The notes under the pieces are model-generated. The model ran no database searches. It had not been told where the DNA came from and saw only the letters and a list, made by a program, of their open reading frames with translations. Made by a program: the position numbers and the translations under genes. 64,000 nt of DNA from Aricia agestis (Eukaryota; Arthropoda; Insecta; Lepidoptera; Lycaenidae), in the NCBI RefSeq assembly GCF_905147365.1, contig NC_056408.1:1178001-1242000 (forward strand), in the 5' to 3' direction. Each line of letters begins with the position of its first letter. Within the stretch, counting starts at the first letter, position 1. Shown here one piece after another: positions 21,920 through 33,900 of the stretch.

Positions 21920-24900
21920 TCAGGCGAGCGCGGAGGCGGGCAGCGAGGAGTGTTTGGGCTTGGCCTTGTGAACGAACACCTTGATGCAGCCGTTGAAGTC
22001 CGCGCTGACGAGCACGTGGCCGGTCTGCGAGCGCGACACCAGCCCGCCCTCCGCCGCCTTCTGCAAATTGAGTAGACATTGTAAGGGAAGATTTAGTATC
22101 AAATAACATAAGATTACTTAGCTAATAATAAAATATAAACTGTAACAGACATCGTATTATTTTGTGTCAAAAAAGTCTGACAGACAAAGACAACATAGAT
22201 TATAATATATTGTGAATTTTTCGTTAGTGATATATTATTACAAAAATTAGAGGTGTGGTTTTTTTTAAAGAGACAAAAAAAGAATATGGGCGAAAAACCT
22301 AATGGCAGTAAACAAAGCCTAAATAAAAAAAGTAACTAACCAGGTCCTCCTGGTCGTCGTGTTCGTCGGGGGGAGGGTCCCCGCGCTCGGCGCGCTCGCG
22401 CTCGTCGGCGGCGCGGATGTAGCGGTCGGGCGCCGGCGCGAACACCGCACACGTCACCACCGCCCCGTGCGCGCGGATCCCCTCCCAGAAGTCGTTGCGG
22501 TCGCGGCGCACCGACGCGAACTTGCCGTAGTCGTGGCACGTCTTCCACACGTAGATGCACTGGTTCTCCGACCCGCTCACTATGTACTTGCCGTCGTGCG
22601 AGAAAGACGCCTTGATCTGGCTCGACGCGTTCACGTACCCGCGGTACTTGCACGACAGCGCCAGGTCGCGTAGGTCATACAGCCGGATGCGGCTGTCGTT
22701 GGATGTCACGAGGATCTTGTCGTCGGTCGGCATCGGCTCGATGCCGGAGATCTTCCGGCCGGTGGAATTCTTCCCGCGCGTGGAGCGCACGTCGATCTGC
22801 GTGTGGTACTTGAGCTGGTCGGTCGTGTAGAAGATGCAGCGGCCGTCGTAGGTGCCGACGACGGCGAACTTGCCGTTCTGGCAGAAGTTGGCGGCGGTGA
22901 TGAGCTTCGTCTTGCCGTCGACCTCGTTCCAGACGGCGACCTTCTTGTCGGGGATGTCCCACAGGCGCAGCTTGCCGTCCAGCGAGCCGGACAGGAAGTA
23001 GCGGTCGTCGCGCGGGTGGAACACGATGGCGGTCACGAAGTCGATGTGCTGGAAGCAGCAGAGGCACTCGCCACGGCAGATGTGCCACAGGCGGACCGTC
23101 TTGTCCATGGACGAGGACAGCAGGAAGTAGTTCTTGGACCAGGAGACGTCGAGCAGGTCGGAGGTGTGGCCGGCGTACACGGCGAAGGGCTGCGGGCAGA
23201 AGGGCGCGGCGGGGGGCGGCGGGGCGCCGGGGGGCTCGGGGCTGCCGCGCAGGGACTCCGTGCTCGGCGACGGCGACGCCTTCTTCTCTTTGTTATACTT
23301 CGTGCGCATCTCCTGCGAGAGTACAACACGGGACGTTAGACGCTTGCAATCTTTATTTACAGTACGAGGTCTCCTTATCTCTGTCTGACATATTGGAAAT
23401 GTCATTTTATAGAAAAACTAGCAACCTTGATAGTCATTCGCTGCGTAACTTTAGTAAGGGGCAGTATACCTGGAACATGTGGTGGCTGTCGCGCGTGACC
23501 CAGACGCGCAGCAGGCGGTCCTGGCCGGCGGTGGCCAGCAGCCGCCCGCACCCGCTGAACTTGCAGCACCACACCGCGCCCGTGTGACCGGACCCCATCT
23601 CCTGTCACAGAACATAATGTTACGGTACACGGTATACGGACATGTGGTGCCATCTAGCGGCAAACCAGCGAAAATGATTATAGGACACACTACACATAAA
23701 TCCCCTACTCGAAACTAGATGGCGCTAGGTGGTACATGCTCGAGCCTCCTAGAAAGTTCTACTTGTTTACTTGTTTACGTGAATCGGAAACTTTCTGGAA
23801 TTCGTCTCGCCATATAAAAAGCCGCAGGCAGGCCCGGCGAGTCAGTTCGATCTGAGCGATCTTCGAGGCGACAACAAGTGATCAATAGTGACTGAACCAG
23901 TGAAACATGCGACTTGGCTACGACCTAGGACAGTGTTTGGACCTAGTGATTAATGTTTGGACTTAGTGCTAAGTGTTGTGACCTAGTGTGTGCTTGTGTG
24001 ATTTAGACTTAGTGAATAAAGTCTTCAAGAGAGTCAGCAGGTCTTTCTCTCCAAATCCGTAACAATAATATCGTTAAAACGGCAAGCAGGGTGAAGCGAG
24101 GAATGAACTTAGGATGCTTTTCCACTGAAGCTTTAAAACCAACTACATAATGTCTGTTGGCGACACGACAAACTCGGCGGGGCCGTGGTCGCCGGGTGGC
24201 AGAGCAGTGGACTGTATCTTGAAGGGTGAAGGATGCCGGATGGAAGATTCCTGGAGAAGGAGGTGCAGGAGACGAGAAGGAAACACAGGAGTGAACTTGG
24301 TACTGCTTGGAGCGGAGTGTGGTGGAGCAGGGCTTACGCATGCATCTGCTTGGCTTGTCGGAAGTGAATGTGTATGCACCGAGAAAGTGCGTGTTTATAT
24401 ATGAAATTTGTACCGTTAGAGCCCGTGGGGTTCTATCGGTTGTTGTCGAACGAATGCAGTCCGTTTATTGAAATATAACATTTTACACATAATATGACAT
24501 CAAATGGGATTCTTATAAGCTAATACAATGGTAAACAAACATTCTTATAAGATAAATAAACAATAAAATATGTAAAACAAAGCCATGTAAAAGAGAGACA
24601 ACAATAGTTCGAGTGCAACTATGCAAGAAAGAGACAGCAATAACAATTGTGTGAAACACACTACATTCCCGTGCGAAAGGGACAGCAATATTATAAAAAT
24701 GAGACACAAGATAAACATTTTCCAATAGGAATTACTAATATGAAATCTTAAATCTAAGTGTAAACAAAAAGAGGGAATAAAACTAAGCTATTATTTACAG
24801 TCTCCCCCTCGTGCGCAAGCACCGAAACGTTTTATTCCTGGCTGCTTACGAGAATCAGACGAGATATAGCGAAGGATGCTGCGTAGTCCAATTATGTGGT

Positions 24901-27900
24901 AGCGCTGTCGGAGCTCGTTCATCACGGTTTGGTGATTGCCGTGGTTAAATACTGCGTGCGTGTGATGCACTAACAGTCGGGTAAATTCTTCCTTCGCATG
25001 TAGGACAGGCAGATTATATTCTTCCTTAACTCTGCTATCGAGGTATAATATCCCGCTGCGGTCGAGTTTCACAGCAAGTTTGTGAAAGGGGGACCTCTTC
25101 GGAGGTCGTTGCCCAGCCTCTATCGTCTTTATATCGTCCGCGAACGAGATGTTCTGACTCCTCTTGATAAGCAGCAATTCTGCTAGTCTGATGTGATCAG
25201 GAGAGATTTCCGTATTTACTTTTCTCTTGAGCAATTTGGCTTTAAATGCCTCAGCCGAGAGCAAGACGGTGGCAGCAGCGCGTACCAGGCGCTTATACTT
25301 CGAAAACCTTTCAACTTTAGGCAAGTAATCGTTATTTACATGGTCTACACAGACGTGAACCTGCTTAATTATTCTCTCCTCCCCTGAAGGGGGTAAGGGA
25401 GCTGCGGTCCGCTTTTCGCACGGCCATGTCGCGGGGTCGTCTAAAATAAAGCTAGGTCCTGTAAACCATCTGTGTGTCGAACTAAAATTCACCGGAATGC
25501 CCTTGGTAGCGTCGTCCGCGACGTTGTCGGCGCTCGGCACCCATCGCCAGTCGGCCGGGGTCGTTGTACTTTCGATCTCGGCTAGCCGGTGCGCGACAAA
25601 CGACTTGAAAGTACGCGGATCGGACCTAATCCAAGCTAATACCGTTTTTGAATCCGACCAGTAATACGACTTTGTAATTTTGTAGTCAGATTCCCGTTTT
25701 ACTGACTCTGCTAAGCGGGAACCAAGAACCGCGGCTTGCAACTCTAATCGCGGTATCGAAATTGGTTTTAACGGCGCTACTTTCGCCTTTCCCGTAACTA
25801 ATCTAGCCGTCTTTGTGTTATTATTCATGCTAACGAAATAAACTGCGGCCGAATAAACTTTTTCGCTAGCATCGCAAAATATGTGTAACTCCCCCTCGCC
25901 AGAGGGCGGGGCAGGTACGTATCTTTCTATTTCGAAAGTCCTCAGCAAGTTTAAATTATTAATAAACGACATCCACGTAATGTGGTGTTCCTTAGTTATA
26001 GGATCGTCCCAACCTACGCCACTACGCCATATTTCCTGAATGAGGCACTTACCTACCATAGTTACCGGCGAAACTAATCCTAACGGGTCGAAAACCGACA
26101 TGACGGCGCTAGTGACTTGCCTCTTGGTGGGTAAAATTTCCCCTGAAATTACACTAGATGGCGTGTTTCTGAGGTTCACGTTAAATCCTAGAGTGTCGCG
26201 AGCGTGGTTCCAAATGAGACCTAAAGTCCTCTCTGTATCGCTTTTTCCTAAAGTCGTCGCGCCGCTAATTCGCTTATCGGAAACGTCTTTTATTACTTCG
26301 GGCACATTCGACGCCCAACCGCGTAACTCGAACGAAGCGCCTAAGTTAATCCTATACATGGCATTGACCGCTTGCCTGGCTTCGTCCGCGTCGTCGAATG
26401 AGTCCAAGTAATCGTCCATATAAAAGTTCCGTTCCGCAGCTTTAGCTACCTTCGGGTACTCTGAACTAAAGTTTTGCGCGTTTTTATTTTTAACATGAAT
26501 GGCCACGCACGGCGATGAGGCCGCCCCAAAAATAAGCGAGGTCATACGGTATTCTCGCGGGGGGATGTTTCTATCGTCGCCTCGCCACAGAAAACGAAGG
26601 CTGTCGCGATCCGACTCAATCACTTTTATTTGTAAGAACATCTCTTTGATGTCTGCTACTACTGCTATTTTTCCTTCGCGGAACCTAACTAAAACGCCGA
26701 AAAGCGACTGCAATAAGTCGGGCCCGGTTAGTAGCGCATCATTCAAGCATTTTCCCCCACATTTAGCCGCAGCGTCAAAAACCAGTCGCACCTTACCTTT
26801 TTGGGGATGAACCACTGAAAAATGAGGTAAGTACCAGGTGCGAGGTGATGTGGCTGGGGTGCTCACTAGTTCTGCGTAACCCGAACTTAGCAAGTTATTT
26901 ACTTGTTTCGAATACTCTATTTTCAAGTTTAAGTTTTTATCTAATTTATTCTCTAGATTGTACAGACGGCTTAGGGCTTGTTTCTTATTATTCGGCATTA
27001 CTTCATTGTCGGTTTTCCACAATAAGCCTGACTCATACCGATCGCAATCGTTCATTTTATTGCAAGTTCTATTTAAAACAGTTAACGCGCGCTCGTCCGG
27101 ATCCGCTTTAGGTTTACGCGGCTCTATACCTAACGACTCTATGCTAAAATAATTCCTTATCAATTCTAACGCGGGATCCTCGGACTGCGACGTTCTTACG
27201 TGACTTATGAACTGAATATTATTTAAATTACGCGAGCTTGCGTCCTGCCCGTGCAGGACCCATCCTAATTTAGTTAACGACGCCACTGGCTGACCCTTAT
27301 TTCCGATACGTAATTGTCGAGACGTAATTAAGTGCCAGTTATCTTGGCCGATGAGTATCGTAGGTTTAGCCTGCTCGTAACACAGTTCGTCTTCTAATTC
27401 CGCTAGGTGGCTGCACTGTCTAACTAGGTCCTTGCTTACGGACTGCGGCGTAAGGTTCAAATTACTAATCGTGCTTGCGTTCATTTTTTCTAGATTTCGA
27501 CTACACGCGCCGCGGATTGTTAGCGATATGTTGCACGATTCGGGGTCGTCAATTTGGTTACCGCCTACCCCTTCCAACTTAAGTAGCTGGCTGCGACCCC
27601 TGGGTGCTACACTGTCCGCTACCGTACGCTCAACTAGGGTCAATGTAGAGCCCTCGTCCAGCAAGGCGTATGTAGCGGTGGTGCCCACTGGGCCACTTAT
27701 CTCAACCGGCACTACTTTGAGGTAGGTGTTTGACGCACGAACGTGATTTATTGAGCTAACATTGCCGCTTGCGGGCGGCGCTGCACTGCCGCTGCCGTGT
27801 AATAGCTTATTATGAGACGCTTCGCAACCGTTTATACCGCACGGAATATATTTACATCTGAAAGTTCGCCCGTGCGAGTTATTTAGACATCTAAAGCAAA

Positions 27901-30900
27901 GTTTACTATTTTTAGCTGCGTCCCATCTTTCCGATACGCTAAGTTTAATAAAATCTGCACAATTAATAGTCGTATGGGAGCCTGAACATACGGGACAATT
28001 ATTTCTATTGGACGAGTTTGACGGCGCTTCCGTCGCGGAGCGTGGCGCCTCTGTCGCGGGGCGCGGCGTGCGATGCTTCGGCCTGAATGGTTCGGCCTTT
28101 TTAGCTGAGGGTTTGAACGCGGCTGCTACGGTATTACGCGGCTCGTACGTGACTTCGCAATCTGATCTATCACAGGAACTATCGCTATCATAACGCGTCG
28201 ATCTATGAGTCCGTGTGCGAGTCGTGTTTACCGCGCGAGGTTTCATCTTGCCTCTCCTTTCCTCCCTAGCTGTTTCGTACGCGAACATCGCGCCGCACTG
28301 ATCCGCCATAATGTTTAAAAATCTAGCCATTAATTCGAGCTCCGGTGCTCCGGGTCGTTCAGATTTGAACTCGTACCACTTATATTTTAAAATAATATTT
28401 AACTTGTCGACTATTCGACCCACTAACTCGGGAGAATACAAATATTGTGGCTGGTTAAGTGACTTTATGGCCGCTACCGTGTTTGATATTTTACTCGCGA
28501 AACTACTAACATTGCGCCCATCTTCCGTCATACGGGGTAAACGTTTTATGTTTTCGATTTCGGAGAGAATAAGTAGTTCTGGCCTGCCGTATCGCCGTTC
28601 TAGCGTATCTATTATTTCGTACGGGTCCGATACTGTGTATAGCAAAGCTCTAACTGTTTCGCGGGCCGCGCCTCTTAATGCTTTTCTTAACCTAGCTACA
28701 TTTTGAATGTCCGAGAACATATCCGCGGTGTCATTAAAAACGGATTTAAACGCCATCCACTCCGTAATTGTTCCGTCGAAGTGGGGCAACTCATGAATGA
28801 ATTTAGGCGTCGCTTCCGACCTACTCGAATTGACCGCTTGAACTATCGCGTTGGCTAGCAATGTCATGTCGCTAAGCGACGTGTTACCGGCGCGCGGTTC
28901 GATGTTTTCGGTCGGACGCGGGTCTCGTCCCGGGTTTTGAGCGCTTGTTGACGGCCTAACACATTGCTCCGAGATCCAGCCTTCAACTCGGGTTTTATTC
29001 GATCTGGGTGGCTGGTCCGCGTCGGTGGATTCTCCTAGCTCTATCCTAGCTATTTCCAGCCGACTCATGGCAGCTGCGGACGCCGCCCTAGCCCGTGCTA
29101 GTTCGGAGTTGTGATACTCTAATTCGGCCTGCAACGCGGATAATTTGCTGCTCGCTCTGTCCCCGGGGACGTTAACTATAGTGCCCGGCGCACTTCCTAC
29201 ATTTTCGACTACGTTGTCGATTTGTGCGGGTACTGAATTTAGTTTGGCCCTAGCGTCGGTACGCGTGCTGCTCTCCGTCGTGTCTTCAACGCCGGTGCCT
29301 CTGCTCCATGTGTTGGTCTCGTGGGTCGTGGTCTGCCCTGACGATGGCGTCTCTTCCCGCGAGGGCGTGGACTTGCCCGAGCGCAACACACGCGCGTTCT
29401 CCATTGCGCACGAGGGGCCCTAACCTTAAAACTAACACTTTTCACTTTCACTTCACTTAATGTCTTTACCTATACGTAACGCGACCTACCGAGCCTACTA
29501 CTAACAGCCCGGTCAGCTTGCTACCGCGGTGACGCCGAACCGGGAATAGGATTGCAGGGAACAGGAAGGTAGGAACCTCCCGGTAGAGGGCGCGGGCGCT
29601 CACGGGTGCATCAGAGTGCGGGAGGAATGTCCGCACCCGTCGTTGCGTGCCAACTTGTGGCCCCAGAGCGTTACCGTACCGTGCCGGCGGGGTCTGACTG
29701 TTCACCTGGGTAGGTGTGTGGAGGCGTCAGGTCGTCCACAATGCTTCCGTGCGCTCTGCAGGGGCCGTTTAACACCGCTAGGTGGCCACGCACGTTAATG
29801 AGGATTGCTTCCAAGTAATCGGTGGAGGTAAGCAAAGCCAACCACCAACACTCGCGCGTACTTGTTTCTTTCTTCTTTCTTCAGAAGGTAGACGTTGGCC
29901 TTGGCTGCAGGGGCTTCGTCTCTTCTCCTGTGTTTTCTCTCTTCAATCTTCTCTCTTCTCCGGGACTGGGCTGCCGTCTTCAGGGCGAGCTTCTCTCTTC
30001 TCCAGGGCTGGCTGCAATCTTCAGGGCGAGCTTCTTTCTTCACGAGCTGACGCAGTGATCCGGCTTCTGAAGGACCAGTTGTTGGCGACACGACAAACTC
30101 GGCGGGGCCGTGGTCGCCGGGTGGCAGAGCAGTGGACTGTATCTTGAAGGGTGAAGGATGCCGGATGGAAGATTCCTGGAGAAGGAGGTGCAGGAGACGA
30201 GAAGGAAACACAGGAGTGAACTTGGTACTGCTTGGAGCGGAGTGTGGTGGAGCAGGGCTTACGCATGCATCTGCTTGGCTTGTCGGAAGTGAATGTGTAT
30301 GCACCGAGAAAGTGCGTGTTTATATATGAAATTTGTACCGTTAGAGCCCGTGGGGTTCTATCGGTTGTTGTCGAACGAATGCAGTCCGTTTATTGAAATA
30401 TAACATTTTACACATAATATGACATCAAATGGGATTCTTATAAGCTAATACAATGGTAAACAAACATTCTTATAAGATAAATAAACAATAAAATATGTAA
30501 AACAAAGCCATGTAAAAGAGAGACAACAATAGTTCGAGTGCAACTATGCAAGAAAGAGACAGCAATAACAATTGTGTGAAACACACTACATTCCCGTGCG
30601 AAAGGGACAGCAATATTATAAAAATGAGACACAAGATAAACATTTTCCAATAGGAATTACTAATATGAAATCTTAAATCTAAGTGTAAACAAAAAGAGGG
30701 AATAAAACTAAGCTATTATTTACAATGTCAAATCTAAAAAACAATGAGGTAATGTGCATCTTATAATACAGGGGTGGTGTACCATAAGACTGAAATCATT
30801 TTTTCTTTTTTTTCATTGTGTTGCACCAACTTTTTTTTCCTGCAATTTTTATAGGTAATGGATGATACAAAGGAGTATAACATATATTGATTTCGTGATT

Positions 30901-33900
30901 GTAACTCAGAGGGAACATAGAAAAAAAACATGTTTTTATTATTTTTTTATTTTTAAGTGTGAATTTTATTGAAAAAAAAATGTATATATATATACAAAAT
31001 ATACTCTGTAATGTAACCTAACACCTCGCGCAACTTTTAGTTATTTATCTTAATTAGTTTCAGGGATTCACATTCAGTAATAGTTAATCATACGGATGTT
31101 TTGCTCTCTATCTCCAGGACAAACCGGAAGTCAGCCGCGAAAAGTACATAAACCGTGTTCGTACATCAAGCCAATATTAAAATATATGTTTCGTTTCGAT
31201 TTCAACCTGGGGGCCGACTCGTCATACGTATCCGGCTAATCCCTTTCATGTCATCTCTTTCATTCATCTCATTCATTTGCAAGAAAAGCGAAAGAGGTAA
31301 CGTGATACTAATTCGAGCGTTATCTTTAACAGTCGTTGGTGAAATTGGGGCTTAGATTTAATAGAATCGGTGCACTTAGCGAGTTCACACAAACGAACCG
31401 ATTTGGATTTACGGAACGTTCTCAACTTACACAGTTTTTGTAACCCACAAAATATCATCTCTTTGCGGTACGTTTTTTGTCGTGCTACAAGCTTTAGCAA
31501 AAGGAATAAAACGTTGACGATTAGTATTATCGTGCGGCAGACAACAATTCTTAGGGTTGCATTCAGAGACATTTAAGCATTTCTTTGTATTAAAGAAGCT
31601 AGTTTGACAGAAAATGTATGGAGGTTATCCAAATCCTAGTCAAATTAAAGTTATCATAAAACGCGACACTTAAGGCCCGTTTCACCACTTTCTGATAAAA
31701 TGCCGAATAGGCTAATCACAACTTTTTTGACAGATTCTCCATAATTAATCTGTCAAGTTAATTGGTGGATAGCCTATTCGTCACTTATCAGGAAGTGGTG
31801 AAACAGGCCCTTAATGTTCCATAGAACTGACGTTTTACAAACGTGAATCGGAAGTTTCACAAACGTCAGGGGGGTTAGTGCGAGTTTTATTCGATCATAG
31901 GCATCGAGTACGTTAACGCGAATTTATATGGAATAAAAGCAGCGCCATCTACTGGCTAACGTGGATACTGCTTTGATTCCATAAAAACCGCGTTAACGTG
32001 CTCGATGCGTATGATCGAATAAAACTCGAACTAACCCCTCAGTTCTATGGAACGTGAAGTGTCGTGTGATCGTGTCGCTATAGTGCGGTTTCGGCAGGGT
32101 CAATTCACCGAAACGCGGCGCGTGGATACATTTCTAAATTAGTACGGACTTGGCAGACTTGCATGATGTCTGTTCAATACTTTAGAAATACATGTACGTG
32201 TCGCGTTGCGGTCTGAATTGACCCCACTACCAGCGTACCTGCACATGTTTAATCCCATCGAAGTCGTAAGGTCCGCGGTGCGAGTTGGACGCCTTCAGCT
32301 TGATGTTGTGTTCCCCGTGCACCAGGTCGGGGATATCGCCGACGTCCTCCTTATGCCGAGCCGCAGACACCTCCTGCGCGAGAGACAGCGCCGCGTCCAC
32401 GGTACGCTTGACCGTACTGCCGAAGAACCGCTTTAGCCTGCGATACGTCATAAGTCAGGAAATGAAAATATGGTAGGGACGAACGATGAGAGGTCAACTC
32501 ACTGGGTCAGTTAATTTTATTGATCATTCAAAAAGCTCTAAGGTTTCTGACAGACGAACGGCACTTGTCGACGGCAATCGACGACAGGCATCGATGACAG
32601 TGCCGTCGTGTCGACAAGTGCCGTTCGTCTGTAAGCGCTCTAAAGCTCTGTTTCCTATTGTATCGTCATATAGCCGCAATACAGTTAAAGAGAAATTATC
32701 ACCGTTGTTTATACAAAACAGTAAAACACATAATATGACGATAAATACATTTTAGCAAACCAAAGCCTTACTTGGTGGCGTCACAGAGTTTTCACTGGAA
32801 GCGCTACCAGTGATGTTAAAAGAACGAGTCAAATATTGTTTATTCAAATAAAGACGTATTAGAAGCAAACTTAGGGTTTTAAAGTCTAGGCAGGCAAGCC
32901 TTTATACATTTTTAGGAACATCATAATGAAACATAATTTGAAAAGTCTTTAATTTTGTACGTTCGTTTAAAAGAAGTAGAGACTAGAGACAGTTATGCAT
33001 GGATCGTTAGGAAATCATATTTTGTCTTTAGACTTTTTTAACACCAGTAATATTACATAATAATTATTCTACTTTTGTCTACGTGTAAGAGTGTCGAAAT
33101 AGTACCTAACTATTTGTTGTCTACCGATGGAACATAATAATTGCAAAGTAATCTAATAAAATATTAATGTCCAATGATCAAGCTTTGTAATTAGTTAAAA
33201 AAATCGTGCTAAATATTCCAAAAGCAAGCATAATAAGAATTCTGTTCAATTCTATTTAACAAGTAACTTCATATTCTACAAATTGACACTAAAACTTTAA
33301 AATCCATTTCGCATCGCAATGTAAGAAGACATTTTACCTAAAAGAAATGTCAAATATTTACAAAATGTTAAGACATAAAATGAATTAAAAACCAGTTAAG
33401 TCAAGAAATTATAAATCAATCATTTCCTCAGGTTAGCCATTAGAGTAGAGAAACGAGGATTAAGGATAGAGTGAGTACAACGTTTCATTGTTTTGTTGGA
33501 AAATAAATAGGAAAAAGTTCTAGCTAAACAGTTTCTTGGCCCCTTGCGGGCTGTCTTACTGCAAGTGTAGACAGCTTATTATACGGTTTGGTAAAATAAA
33601 TCACAGATATTTTATAGTTAATTTACGATCTATGATATCAGAGATAGCGAGATCAGAGACCTTGCAGCGCGCTCATATTCATTCATACTGTATTACTGTC
33701 CATGTATTTTGATCGCGAATTCAAATTAAAAAACCCTCAATGAACGGTGAATAAGTAACATCTTAATCGGTAGCATTATAAATGTTAAGAATAAGCTTTA
33801 TTTTAATGTTATATCAAAGTGTATGTATTACGGAGTATACTTAATACTTAAACTTACTAGCTATATGACCGAGCTTTGCTTGGTATTCGATAAAACACGA

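Larger units (their letters stand above)
24155..30724 (-). mobile_element. BEL/Pao LTR retrotransposon (6,570 bp) in WDR44 intron 14
   Basis: Two 645-bp LTRs (24155-24799 and 30080-30724) look identical when read side by side. On the minus strand each begins TGTAAATAATAG and ends GTGTCGCCAACA. The 5-bp duplication ATGTC occurs at 24150-24154 and 30725-30729. A primer site lies inside the 5' LTR (about 30060-30077) and a polypurine tract (GAGGGGGAGAC) abuts the 3' LTR. The internal region has one long gag-pol frame but lacks the integrase catalytic core. It is on the same strand as WDR44, so its LTR poly(A) signal could in principle end WDR44 transcripts early. Confidence 0.93.

Noticed and set aside
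22336..23405. Long antisense and shifted open frames over the WD40 exon (for example 22803-23339 on +)
   Set aside because: They are by-products of the GC-rich codon use of WDR44 exon 16. Their composition is biased and no domain is present.
27432..29423. Plus-strand frames within the BEL/Pao coding region
   Set aside because: Antisense shadows of the gag-pol frame with no recognisable motif.
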